A DNA stretch of 32,525 nt from Clostridia bacterium (lineage in GTDB: Bacteria; Bacillota; Clostridia; Oscillospirales; CAG-272), in NCBI GenBank assembly GCA_017411605.1, contig JAFQPR010000091.1, positions 1-32,525 on the forward strand, given 5' to 3'. The position numbers and the translations under genes are program-made. The notes under the pieces are model-generated. The model saw nothing but the letters and a program-made list of their open reading frames with translations, made no database searches and had not been told where the DNA came from. Below, piece after piece: positions 8,178 to 16,675 of the stretch. Within the stretch, counting starts at the first letter, position 1; each line of letters opens with the position of its first letter.

Positions 8178-9206
8178 TCATTTCCTTGAATTTTTATACT
8201 CCAGCCGCATAAAGCACTCGAGCATTGCGATAACGTTCTCGGGCGGTGTGTCCTGAGGTATCGCGTGAGTGGGAGCGAGTATGTACCCGCCGCCGGCACT
8301 CATAATTTCCGCAGTTTTTTCAATAATGTCAACAAGCTCCTCGGCTGAAGCATTCGGCAGATCGCGCTGAGTTGATATCGCGCCCCAGAAGCACAGCCTG
8401 TCGCCGTATTTTTCCTTTATGCTTTTTAAATCGTATATCTCGGGCTGTACCGTCTGATAGCAGTCGAGTCCTATTTCTATAAGGTCGGGAAATACCTCCT
8501 CGATATCTCCGCAGGAGTGCTGAATAACGAACTTTCCCGAGGACTTCACGCGTCGGTACATCTCTCTCATACGCGGCTTTATAAACTCTCTCCAAAGCGG
8601 AGCGCCCATTATCATACCGCGTTGCTGCCCCCAATCGTCACCGAAATAGATTGCGTCAAAGGGATATTCAATAAGTATATCAATGACCTTGAGATTGAAC
8701 TCGAGTATCTTATCGAGCAGCGCGTGAGTGAATTCGGGCTCCGTCAGCATATAGACGAGAGCGTCCTCCATTCCGACGTAGCTCCAGAGTCGCTCGAACA
8801 TCGAAAATCCGATGCCCGCAAAGGTGAACTTATCCCCCGCCGTCGCAAGCAGGCGTTCGCACTCTTCTCTGATGCGAGCTTCATTAAGATAGGGCTCGCG
8901 GTAAAGTGATATATCGGGCTCGTCGATTATGGGAGAGTCCACAACTCCGATATCCTTATCCGCGCCCGTCCTGTTCCAAGTCACGCCAAAGTCGTCGGTG
9001 AAATACCCCTCTCTTCCGTCCCTTTCGGTAGGATATCCCCAATACTGTATGTAATGGAGATAGCATCCGTATTTATCTAAAAAATTACGGTCGCCCGTAT
9101 ATTCCGCAACTCTGAGATATTCCTGATCTGTAAAGTCTGCGTGATAAGGAAGTCTTTCGCACACCTTATGATTTAAGGCGGCTATAACCGCTTCTCTTCT
9201 GTTCAT
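8178..9206 (-). CDS. URO-D family corrinoid methyltransferase-like protein (A)
   Basis: A 342-residue member of the uroporphyrinogen decarboxylase (URO-D) superfamily, which includes the methylcobamide methyltransferases MtaA and MtbA. The metal-site motif is HSCGD (His230, Cys232). Where MtaA has its third zinc ligand Cys, this protein has His314 in APTHAIP. The same end contains the family pattern YGDRLCFWGAIS. It is probably a methyltransferase passing methyl groups to or from the corrinoid protein, not a heme enzyme: no heme genes are nearby, and a corrinoid protein and activator are. AAAGGAG lies before the ATG. It sits 10 bp downstream of protein B. Confidence 0.82.
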   Translation of the reverse strand: MNRREAVIAALNHKVCERLPYHADFTDQEYLRVAEYTGDRNFLDKYGCYLHYIQYWGYPTERDGREGYFTDDFGVTWNRTGADKDIGVVDSPIIDEPDISLYREPYLNEARIREECERLLATAGDKFTFAGIGFSMFERLWSYVGMEDALVYMLTEPEFTHALLDKILEFNLKVIDILIEYPFDAIYFGDDWGQQRGMIMGAPLWREFIKPRMREMYRRVKSSGKFVIQHSCGDIEEVFPDLIEIGLDCYQTVQPEIYDLKSIKEKYGDRLCFWGAISTQRDLPNASAEELVDIIEKTAEIMSAGGGYILAPTHAIPQDTPPENVIAMLECFMRLEYKNSRK

Positions 9207-9216
9207 ATATTCTCCT

Positions 9217-10260
9217 TTATCCGTGCACTACTCCACACGGTACGCCGTCATCGACGAACTCATCTGCCTTCGGGAAGCCTACTATGCGCTTGTCCGCATT
9301 CGCAGCCGCGCGGAATACTTTATTCATATCGTTAAGGTGCGGCTGAGACATATTAAAGCCGTACATCTCGGGTATCTCGCAAAGCGACTCTATATAGTGG
9401 TCGCCTCTGCCGCAAAAGTGCATGCATCCGCCCCCGAAGTGGCGGAAAAGCTCGGTATCGTAAGGCTTGCTGAACTCATCGTAGAACTCGGGCGAGAGAT
9501 TCATTGCCGAGTCAAGGCGTATCATAAGCGCGCCGCGGTGGAGCACCGCCCAGTGCAGCGAGAGTCCGTCCCTTTTCGGTATTATAGAGTACCAACGTTC
9601 AAGAAAGGCGCGGTAGGTATCGGTGATGAGCCTAAGCGCGCTATGCACAAAGTCGGGCTCGTCATACATCTCGTAGAACATCTCACTGCCCCAAAGCAGC
9701 TCCGCTATATCGAGAGGACCTTGCGCGTCGGGGTGATAAACCTGAACGTACTTGCTGATTTTGGGGTATTTTGCAAACAATTCTTTGCACAGCTCACCAA
9801 ATCGAAGCACATCGCCGCCAAAGCCTCCCGAAAGACTCGGCATACCGCGCTCGAGTATTTCGCGTATTTTATCGCTGTCGTTAAACGATCTGGTTGTCGG
9901 CAGAGTGTTATTCTCTCTCGGCATCATAAAGACCTCAGCGCCAAAGAGCGAGGTCATAATACCCGTTCCGTAATTCGCGCGGATACCTAACGCCTGTCCC
10001 CGCGATGCGAGCTTTTTCGACAGCGAGGTCAGCTCCGAGGCGAGCATTAAGTCCATATCCCCTATCGCGTCGTTTATATTAATGTCACGAAGCTTGACTC
10101 CGGGCTCGCTGACACGCAGCCTCTCGGGACGGAAAATTCTCTCGCGGCGCTCTCCCGCCCAAAAGCTCTCCCACTGACGGATATAATCGTCCTCAACCTC
10201 GGGGTCTATTCTTCTTTCAATATCCTCAAGCAAGGATAAGGTATAACTCGATAATTCCAT
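9217..10260 (-). CDS. URO-D family protein with a short C-terminus (B)
   Basis: A 347-residue URO-D superfamily protein with motif HFCGRGD (His281, Cys283). Only 66 residues follow the motif, against about 110 in its neighbours, so the usual C-terminal strand with the third ligand is missing or replaced by the end CGVVHG (Cys342, His346). The N-terminal part is correspondingly longer. A GGAGG precedes the ATG at 10260. Gaps of 10 bp to gene A and 15 bp to gene C place it in the operon. Methyl transfer is inferred from family and context; the substrate is unknown. Confidence 0.78.
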   Translation of the reverse strand: MELSSYTLSLLEDIERRIDPEVEDDYIRQWESFWAGERRERIFRPERLRVSEPGVKLRDININDAIGDMDLMLASELTSLSKKLASRGQALGIRANYGTGIMTSLFGAEVFMMPRENNTLPTTRSFNDSDKIREILERGMPSLSGGFGGDVLRFGELCKELFAKYPKISKYVQVYHPDAQGPLDIAELLWGSEMFYEMYDEPDFVHSALRLITDTYRAFLERWYSIIPKRDGLSLHWAVLHRGALMIRLDSAMNLSPEFYDEFSKPYDTELFRHFGGGCMHFCGRGDHYIESLCEIPEMYGFNMSQPHLNDMNKVFRAAANADKRIVGFPKADEFVDDGVPCGVVHG

Positions 10261-10275
10261 TTTTATACCTCCGCG

Positions 10276-11295
10276 TCACGCGTTTTTATTGTAAAACTCC
10301 TCAGATGCCGCAAAGAAGGCGTCTATATTCTCCCACGGGGTAAGGGGTGGTATATCACAGCCCGAGGATAAAACAAAGTTTTCATATCTTGCGCAGCGCG
10401 AAAGCAGAGCGAGAGTTTCCTCTTTGACGCTCTCGGGCGTACCGAGTCTGAGCACGCCTGCGGGGTCGATATTTCCCATAACGATAGTGTCCTTCGGCAC
10501 TCTTGCAATTATATCACTTTCCATATCAACGGCGTTGCCGAAGTGATATGCGGCAGAGCCCGTTGTCAGTATCGAGTCGAGCATTTTCGGCACGTTATCA
10601 CCGCAGTTGTGATATATAACCGCAAAGCCGTCATCCTGCACCGCATCAACGATTTTCTTTATATAAGGCGAGGAGAACTCCTCCTCAAGCGCGGGAGACA
10701 GAAGTCCCGCAACGGGCTCTGCCATAACGATACCGTCAGCGCCCGCCGTCTTATATGCCCTCGCGTATTCGGTGAGGAATTCCGTGGCTTTTTCAAGCAC
10801 GGTATGTACCATATCGGGGTCGTCGTAGCAATCCATCATTATCTCGGACACATCGAGAAGCCTTGCCGCAAGCGAGAACGGACCTATCATCCCCGCAAGG
10901 GTGGGTCTGTCCACAATAGCGGCGGACGCCTCGCGTATCGCGTCTATATAGAGCTTTGTTCTGCCCGAGCCGACGGGCGGTACTGCGAGAGCCTCTGCCT
11001 CATCCGCATCGTTTATAATTCTTCCCTTCACCGTCGGCACCTCACCGTCGGATATTACGACCTCGGCTCCGAAGCACTCCGCTTCGACCGAAAGGTCCAT
11101 AAAGCTTACAGCCGCCGCGGCATCCGTACGGCTTGCTACCGTCAGCATTCCCTTTGCCTGAAGGGCGCTGTCCGAAATAAGCTCGCGCACGGTAACACCG
11201 AGCAGGCTCACGCACGGAAAAGACAACACGGGCAAGGGCTTTTTCTTACCCGTACCCTTCAAGCTTTCTATCCATTCCTTCATATTATATTTCAT
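10276..11295 (-). CDS. MtaA/MtbA-type methylcobamide methyltransferase (C)
   Basis: A 339-residue URO-D family protein and the operon member closest to MtaA/MtbA. It keeps the full zinc set: His229 and Cys231 in HNCGD, and Cys313 in SSGCDIPPLTP. In MtaA/MtbA this zinc activates a thiol that accepts the methyl group from the corrinoid. Here the acceptor is unknown, as coenzyme M is not expected in Clostridia. The frame is open to 11337, but the ATG at 11293-11295 has GGAG 8 nt upstream and avoids overlap with gene D, so it is chosen. It is probably the second-step methyltransferase, unloading methyl from the corrinoid protein. Confidence 0.83.
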   Translation of the reverse strand: MKYNMKEWIESLKGTGKKKPLPVLSFPCVSLLGVTVRELISDSALQAKGMLTVASRTDAAAAVSFMDLSVEAECFGAEVVISDGEVPTVKGRIINDADEAEALAVPPVGSGRTKLYIDAIREASAAIVDRPTLAGMIGPFSLAARLLDVSEIMMDCYDDPDMVHTVLEKATEFLTEYARAYKTAGADGIVMAEPVAGLLSPALEEEFSSPYIKKIVDAVQDDGFAVIYHNCGDNVPKMLDSILTTGSAAYHFGNAVDMESDIIARVPKDTIVMGNIDPAGVLRLGTPESVKEETLALLSRCARYENFVLSSGCDIPPLTPWENIDAFFAASEEFYNKNA

Positions 11296-11311
11296 ATCAA
11301 ATCTCCAAAAA

Positions 11312-12382
11312 TCAATAACTGCCAAGCTTATGAGCAAGCTTCGCGATCTCGGTCATATTTTCAAATGAAACCGAGTTCGGTATAGAGTGGTCGGACGCAA
11401 ATACGTAACCGCCCCCCTCCTTCATTACGGGGATGATACGCTCCATTTCAGCCTTTACAAGCTCGATATCGTCCCAAAGCTGAGCATTGATGCCGCCGTG
11501 GAAGGCAAGCTTATCACCGTAGAGATTTTTAAGTCTCGCGGGGTCCATTCCCGCCTTTACCTCGAGGGGGTTGAGCATCTCGAGCCCGATATCAACAACG
11601 TCGGGCAAAAGCGGCTCGATATATCCGCAGGAATGCATCTCGGTAACGAGTCCGCGCTCGTGCGCCCAATCCACCGCCTTTTTGTGATACGGCTTAAGAA
11701 GCGTTCTGTATAGCTCGGGGGAGAAGAAGGGCGAGCCCTTATATCCCATATCGTCGTACCAGAAAACGCCGTCAAATTCATATCCCGCAGCAAGGATCTT
11801 CTCGGCAAGACGGAGCGAGGTAGTAAGATAGGTATCGAAAATATCCGTTACCCATTCGGGCTCCTCGTACATACCTATAAGCATATTCTCCGTACCCGTC
11901 AGGCGCGTATGCGCTACGTCAAAACCAAACCAGAGTCCGAGCTGAAGGAATCTTCCCTCGGCACGCCACTTCGGATAATTCTCTTTGAGGTATTTCCAGT
12001 TTATACGGTCGTCGAGGTCCTTAAGCATTGCCGCCTTTGCCTCTTCCCACTTATCCGAGCTGTCGTAATAAAAATCCAGCACCTCGGGCGTGGAATCAAG
12101 CTCGCGGAATACCTTCTGCGTAGCTCCCCAATAGGTCGTTTCAATTCTGTATCTCTCGTTCTCCTCGAGTATTCTTCTTTCGTATCTCGGGGAGTTGTCG
12201 GGCATCACTCTGATCCAACGGTCAAATCCAAAATGATCCTCCCACGCAACACCTTCAGGCAGTCCCTCAGCCCTCCATCTTTTGACAGTTCCACGCCAGG
12301 CGTTATCAAGCATCGGAATTCTGTCAACGGGTTCTCTTTTATACGTTCTCAGTATTCTTTCTCTTTCGGTAAGCTTTACCAT
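11312..12382 (-). CDS. URO-D family corrinoid methyltransferase-like protein (D)
   Basis: A 356-residue URO-D superfamily protein. Motif HSCGY carries His250 and Cys252. The third-ligand position is His332 in ASDHSIP rather than Cys. The N-terminus starts with the usual TxRERILxxxxxxPVDRIP helix. It lies 16 bp downstream of gene E and 16 bp upstream of gene C. It is likely a substrate-side or partner methyltransferase of the corrinoid protein. Sequence clearly differs from the other URO-D members, so it is not a recent tandem copy. Confidence 0.8.
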   Translation of the reverse strand: MVKLTERERILRTYKREPVDRIPMLDNAWRGTVKRWRAEGLPEGVAWEDHFGFDRWIRVMPDNSPRYERRILEENERYRIETTYWGATQKVFRELDSTPEVLDFYYDSSDKWEEAKAAMLKDLDDRINWKYLKENYPKWRAEGRFLQLGLWFGFDVAHTRLTGTENMLIGMYEEPEWVTDIFDTYLTTSLRLAEKILAAGYEFDGVFWYDDMGYKGSPFFSPELYRTLLKPYHKKAVDWAHERGLVTEMHSCGYIEPLLPDVVDIGLEMLNPLEVKAGMDPARLKNLYGDKLAFHGGINAQLWDDIELVKAEMERIIPVMKEGGGYVFASDHSIPNSVSFENMTEIAKLAHKLGSY

Positions 12383-12398
12383 AACATCCTCGGATCAA

Positions 12399-13523
12399 TT
12401 ATATCTTTATTTTCTTTATTTCTTCCGTGTAATACTGCACGAGCTCAAATTTCGTGCCGGGCATCAGTCTGTGGTCGGGACACGGAATAAATCCGCCCAT
12501 AGCGGCAAGGCGCGAAAGTCTTTCTATCTCCGCGTCAACCGCCGCCTTATCGCGTCTGAGCGCGATCTTATCCATACCGCCTACACCGAGTATCCTCTCT
12601 CCGTACTTTTTGCGCGCGGACTCAAACTGATCGCCCCACGTTCCGATCTCTATCGGGAAAAGCACGTTTACACCGTTCTCAAGCCATGTCGGTATGAGAG
12701 CCTCGGTTACGCCGTCGCAATCAAGAGAGATTATATCTATGCCGTGCTTATGGCACAGCTCGTTTCTCTTCTTATAATGCTTTGCGCAAAGCTCGTCAAA
12801 CAGTGAAGGAGAAAGCAGCGGTCCACTCTTAAAGCAGATATCCTCCCAATAATGCGCGAAGTCGAAGGGTAAGCCAAGCTCCAGCACCGCCTCGGCGCAC
12901 TTATACTGCATATCGGCATAGGTATCGACGATATCGGCAAAAAGCTCCTCGTCCTCGTCGTACATAAGGTAGCTCATACCCATAACCGTGGTTATATCTC
13001 TTATCGCTCCCATAACGCTTCCGAGATAGTATCCGACGGGTACGTCCTCTTTATATTTCTCCTCAAACTGCGTTTTTATTTTCTCTCTGTTGATGCGCTC
13101 GGGCGAAAACTGCATCCTCGGCTTAAAAAGAGTTTCAAACGCCTCCCTGTCCCTCAGCAAATAGTCATCCTCCGACGGGATAGAAACGATACCCGGCTTA
13201 ATCCTTTCGATAACGCCATTTTGCGTCTGCACTCTGCGCGATCCGTCGGGTAAAACCTCGAGGATCTTATGCTCAAACTTCGGGAAAAGACCGCAATTCA
13301 CTTCAATATTATTGTTCCAATTGCAATCCCAGCCTAAAATTTTATCAAGCTCACGCTGAGCGGCAGAGCCGTCTCTGCCTGCCCCCTTTGCAAGCTCCTC
13401 GGAAATATATCCCGAAGCAGCCCATTCGGAAAGCAGCTCCGCCCAATAGCCAAAATGGACAGCAGGCATTCTGTCAACGCTTTTGTAATGAAGGAGGTTC
13501 ATACAGCGTTCTCTTGTGTTCAT
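12399..13523 (-). CDS. URO-D family protein with altered metal site (E)
   Basis: A 374-residue URO-D superfamily protein. The HxC motif is changed to LDCDG (Leu267, Cys269). The C-terminal position is His351 in CPDHRLMPG. The open frame reaches 13547, but its first eight codons contain the AAGGAG that serves the ATG at 13521-13523, so that start is chosen. It follows a 102-bp gap after gene F, the second largest within the operon. With only part of the metal site kept, it may use a different substrate or metal set; this is inference. Confidence 0.78.
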   Translation of the reverse strand: MNTRERCMNLLHYKSVDRMPAVHFGYWAELLSEWAASGYISEELAKGAGRDGSAAQRELDKILGWDCNWNNNIEVNCGLFPKFEHKILEVLPDGSRRVQTQNGVIERIKPGIVSIPSEDDYLLRDREAFETLFKPRMQFSPERINREKIKTQFEEKYKEDVPVGYYLGSVMGAIRDITTVMGMSYLMYDEDEELFADIVDTYADMQYKCAEAVLELGLPFDFAHYWEDICFKSGPLLSPSLFDELCAKHYKKRNELCHKHGIDIISLDCDGVTEALIPTWLENGVNVLFPIEIGTWGDQFESARKKYGERILGVGGMDKIALRRDKAAVDAEIERLSRLAAMGGFIPCPDHRLMPGTKFELVQYYTEEIKKIKI

Positions 13524-13625
13524 AAAGCAGTTCTCCTTATATTTCAATACGATCTACGCAATTCTTGCTTCTTATCTATTGACAATAAAAGCGTCGTTAA
13601 AGTTCGCAAAACGAGAAAAATGTAA

Positions 13626-14666
13626 TCATTTCTTTTCAAATACGGGACATGGAGCGATATTTTCCCCCTTATGAGTAGCCTTCTCGCAATACTCGTAAAG
13701 GAGCTTTGCGTACTCCTTATAATACTCCATCGGCACGTCGGGCGGCGTCTGATGATCCACGGAAACGATTACCTTGCCCCGCATCATCGAGGGTAAAATG
13801 CGCTCAAACTCCGCGCGCATAGCGTCCTTGCCGTCCTTCATACACATTTTATCAAAGTGACCGATAAACGCCAATTTAGGCTGCTTATCAAGGTAGGTGG
13901 AAACGTCGACTCCAGCCTTTCTCTCAAGAGGGAGCATACCGTCAGCGCCGACCTCGGCATACCAATCCACCGCCTCGGTTATATCTCCGTCCGAGTCGAT
14001 TATAACGGGAATACCGTACTCGTGGATCACGGGTATGACCTTCTTATAGAAGGGAGCTAAAAATTCGTCGAAGCACGCCTTCGAGAGCATCGGTCCCCGG
14101 TTATAGCTCATATCCTCGGCAAAGGTCATAAAGTCAAACCTGAATTTTTCGAAGGTATAACGGAAAAGCTCAATAAGCCAATCCGAATAAAGCTCGCACA
14201 TCTCTTTGTAAAGCTCGGGATAGTCGTAGAAGCTGTAAAGATGATTTTCGATACCGAAGATCGTTCTCGGATACCAGAAAAAGCCCTCTACCGTGAAAAA
14301 GCTTATGGTATCGCCGCGCTGACGCGCCCTCTCGAAATAATCAAGGGTTTTCGTATTGATCACCGTCTCAACGGGCGGAAAAAGAGTTTTCTTAACTCTC
14401 TCCCAATCGTCCTCGTCGTTTACTATTCCAAGACCGTTTCCCGCGGAGCGCGGAGTGTCCTTCGTTCTGTAGCCTATCCACATCTGCAGGCACTTATCGA
14501 GTCCGAAATAGTCCTGTATCTTTTCATTGTTATCGACATCCGCCGGAAGCCCCTCTTTGTGCCAGCGGTCAACGGTAAGGTTCCACCAGGTAGCCCACTC
14601 TATCGCGGGGCAACGGTCTACCTCCTCGCCCGAAAGGTATTTTCTGAAGCGTTCCGATGCAGTCAT
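13626..14666 (-). CDS. URO-D family protein with Asp-Ser-Asp site (F)
   Basis: A 346-residue URO-D superfamily protein lying 5 bp after the free corrinoid protein gene. At the HSC position it has Asp224-Ser-Asp226 (IDSDGD), and His305 (SVDHQTPP) replaces the third Cys, so the thiolate zinc site is gone. Acidic residues might bind another metal or act as acid/base, closer in spirit to decarboxylase URO-D, but this is inference. Tight coupling to the corrinoid gene makes it a strong candidate for the substrate-side methyltransferase. Ribosome binding is weak (GAGCTGGG around the preceding stop). Confidence 0.8.
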   Translation of the reverse strand: MTASERFRKYLSGEEVDRCPAIEWATWWNLTVDRWHKEGLPADVDNNEKIQDYFGLDKCLQMWIGYRTKDTPRSAGNGLGIVNDEDDWERVKKTLFPPVETVINTKTLDYFERARQRGDTISFFTVEGFFWYPRTIFGIENHLYSFYDYPELYKEMCELYSDWLIELFRYTFEKFRFDFMTFAEDMSYNRGPMLSKACFDEFLAPFYKKVIPVIHEYGIPVIIDSDGDITEAVDWYAEVGADGMLPLERKAGVDVSTYLDKQPKLAFIGHFDKMCMKDGKDAMRAEFERILPSMMRGKVIVSVDHQTPPDVPMEYYKEYAKLLYEYCEKATHKGENIAPCPVFEKK

Positions 14667-14671
14667 ATACG

Positions 14672-15313
14672 TTAACCCAGCTCAGCGCAGAATTTCACTG
14701 CCGCATCAGCCGCGCTAGCCGCATCAACGGTATAACAGTCCGCGCCTATCTTGTCGCAATACTCCTGCGATACGGGCGCGCCTCCTATCATAATTTTAAC
14801 CTTATCTCTGATACCGCGCTCCTTCGCGAGCTTAACGACCTCTTCCATAGCTCCCATAGTGGTGGTAAGAAGAGCCGAGCAGCAGATGACCTGACATCCC
14901 TCGCTCTCAGCGGTGTTGACAAAGGTCTCGGGAGAAACGTCCGTTCCAAGGTCAACGACCTCGAGTCCCTTGCCCTCCATCATCATTTTAACAAGGTTCT
15001 TACCTATATCGTGAAGGTCTCCCGCAACGGTACCGATGCAAACCTTACCGCGAGCGACTACACCGCTTGCCGCAAGATGAGGCTTTAGCACCTCAGCGCC
15101 CATATTCATAGCTCTCGCCGCGACGAGAACCTCGGGAACGTATACCTCGTTATTTTTGAACTTCTCGCCGACAACGTTCATTCCCGCAAGAAGTCCCTCG
15201 TTGAGTATCTGTTCGGGATCCATCCCCTCAGCGATAGCCTGCGTAACAAGCTCCTTAACTATCTTAGCCTTACCCTTCTGCAAATTTTCCGAAATTTCAC
15301 TTAATACTACCAT
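14672..15313 (-). CDS. Corrinoid protein (MtaC/MtbC type)
   Basis: A 213-residue methyltransferase corrinoid subunit. Residues 1-~85 form the helical cap domain of methionine synthase type. Residues ~88-213 form the Rossmann B12 domain with GDLHDIGKNL, where His101 is the lower axial cobalt ligand, plus the later SALLTTT and GGAPVS loops. It carries the methyl group on cobalt between methyltransferases. AAGGGG precedes the ATG. Over residues 6-206 it matches the C-terminal half of the AraC fusion two genes upstream at 184 of 201 positions, so the two arose by recent duplication. It presumably serves the URO-D proteins of this operon. Confidence 0.92.
   Translation of the reverse strand: MVVLSEISENLQKGKAKIVKELVTQAIAEGMDPEQILNEGLLAGMNVVGEKFKNNEVYVPEVLVAARAMNMGAEVLKPHLAASGVVARGKVCIGTVAGDLHDIGKNLVKMMMEGKGLEVVDLGTDVSPETFVNTAESEGCQVICCSALLTTTMGAMEEVVKLAKERGIRDKVKIMIGGAPVSQEYCDKIGADCYTVDAASAADAAVKFCAELG
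14696..15298 (-). repeat. Copy 1 of a 603-bp dispersed coding repeat
   Basis: This stretch, coding residues 6-206 of the free corrinoid protein, is a direct repeat of 16706-17308. Long runs are identical at DNA level, and many synonymous sites are shared. Confidence 0.9.
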
Positions 15314-15398
15314 AATAGTTCCCCTTTTGTTAGTTTTTCATTTTTATTTATGTTATTTGTTTTCCGTGTATGCGGTTATCTTATTTCGTAAGCCGCCG

Positions 15399-15404
15399 CG
15401 TCAA
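15399..15404 (-). promoter_or_regulatory. Possible internal promoter -35 box
   Basis: The 120-bp gap before the free corrinoid gene holds TTGACG (15399-15404, minus strand), with a weak -10 (AGATAA) 17 nt on. It could boost corrinoid protein levels. The match is poor at -10, so this is tentative. Confidence 0.25.
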
Positions 15405-15433
15405 GTTGTTGACCGATTTTTTCAAAGATTATA

Positions 15434-16657
15434 TCAGTCGTAATATTTATCAAGCACGTCGCTTACCGTCTGCGCCCATACGATAAGGTTATCGGGGCGG
15501 TGCGATACGGTGCTGATATCCTTAAGAACGACGTCGTAAGGGCATCCGTACTTAATACAGGTCTTAACAGTATCCTCGATCTCCCGTTTTATAACCTCGG
15601 GATCTGTTTTTATGGCTACGTGAGCGGGGTTGGGTTTTCTTGCGAGAACGTAATCCTTACCTATCTGCTCGGCGCATTTTTCTACGTTTGCCCAAGGTGA
15701 GCAACCGATCTTTCTGAGGTTGGATATCTTTTTCAATACCTCTATCTTATCGTCAAGCGGCTCGCAGCAGCCGTAATATGTATACTTAAACCTCTCGGCT
15801 ACCGAATGAAGATAATTTACCTCAAACTCCTCAAACATCGCGGGGGAAATTACTCCGAAGGTCTGCGCCATGCTGCGGCACCACGTCGCTTTCAGTCCTT
15901 CGTTCTCAAGCCCCGATACCGCAGACGGCGTGCAATGCAGCGACGGCTGAAGCGATACCGCAAGATTTTTCTCCGCAAAGTCAAGCTCCGCGTGTGTGGC
16001 TGAGACAAATTTTTCAATTATCCTGTGCAGGTATTCGGGACGGTCATACATATCCATAAGGATGGGCTCGACGCCGCGTAATCTGGTGATCTTATCCCAA
16101 GGCGCAAAATAAAGGAAATTGAAGCCGCTCAGCTTTATCGGAATAGAATCACCGAGAAGCTCGGTATAAAACTCCATATTTTCCTCATCCTTATCGGGAC
16201 GAAGCGTAAATACGGGAGAATGCATTTTCACAAGCGCGGACTCATCCTCAAGCACGTCCTCAAACTCTCTTGAAACGATATTGTTTACACTGTCTGTACG
16301 CTTCATATCGGAAGTCTTCATCGCTATTCCGATACCTGTCGATTCTACCGCTTGCTTTACACGAAAAACGGGCTCATAGAGATTATCCGCCTTGAAGTGA
16401 GTCATATAAAATATGGCTTTTCTGAAATAAAGCTCGACGTTACGCGCGCGTTCATCCTCGCAAACGCAAGTAAGCTCGCCGTCTATATTCATCTGATACC
16501 ACGGTATCTCTTCAAGAATGACGGGAGGTCTTACGAGCTTTAAATCGTTTGTGGCTCTGAATCTCTCTGTCATTTTTTTCTGCTTCTCGGTACAGACAAG
16601 CGCCATATACCTTTTGACAAGCTCTCTTACGGTTGATTTGTCGTTTTGAGTAATCAT
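15434..16657 (-). CDS. Divergent URO-D-like protein (G)
   Basis: A 407-residue protein I assign to the URO-D superfamily with moderate confidence, from overall layout and from TYYGCCEPLDDKI (residues 293-305). That motif takes the place of HSCGD, giving Tyr295, Cys297, Cys298 and Glu299. Further Cys and His residues (Cys319 in RKIGCSPWANVEKC, His240-ish in LHCTP) could complete a metal site. It has about 60 extra residues relative to its neighbours, mostly N-terminal. AAGGAG lies before the ATG, 18 bp after the regulator stop. As second gene, between the regulator and the free corrinoid protein, it may be the dedicated substrate enzyme. Confidence 0.65.
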   Translation of the reverse strand: MITQNDKSTVRELVKRYMALVCTEKQKKMTERFRATNDLKLVRPPVILEEIPWYQMNIDGELTCVCEDERARNVELYFRKAIFYMTHFKADNLYEPVFRVKQAVESTGIGIAMKTSDMKRTDSVNNIVSREFEDVLEDESALVKMHSPVFTLRPDKDEENMEFYTELLGDSIPIKLSGFNFLYFAPWDKITRLRGVEPILMDMYDRPEYLHRIIEKFVSATHAELDFAEKNLAVSLQPSLHCTPSAVSGLENEGLKATWCRSMAQTFGVISPAMFEEFEVNYLHSVAERFKYTYYGCCEPLDDKIEVLKKISNLRKIGCSPWANVEKCAEQIGKDYVLARKPNPAHVAIKTDPEVIKREIEDTVKTCIKYGCPYDVVLKDISTVSHRPDNLIVWAQTVSDVLDKYYD

Positions 16658-16675
16658 ATCCGTTCTCCTTAATTT

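Noticed and set aside
8168-8299. Longer start for the DUF2284 protein
   Set aside because: It would overlap the URO-D gene by about 120 bp. The ATG at 8167 has a ribosome site and matches the family start.
10543-11385. Plus-strand open frame of 280 codons
   Set aside because: It is antisense to two URO-D genes in a tightly packed operon and is rich in His, Arg and Tyr, typical of a shadow frame.
8178-14666. Heme biosynthesis (true HemE) assignment for the URO-D genes
   Set aside because: Seven diverged copies sit with corrinoid proteins and an activator and no heme genes, and HxC metal motifs are visible in several.
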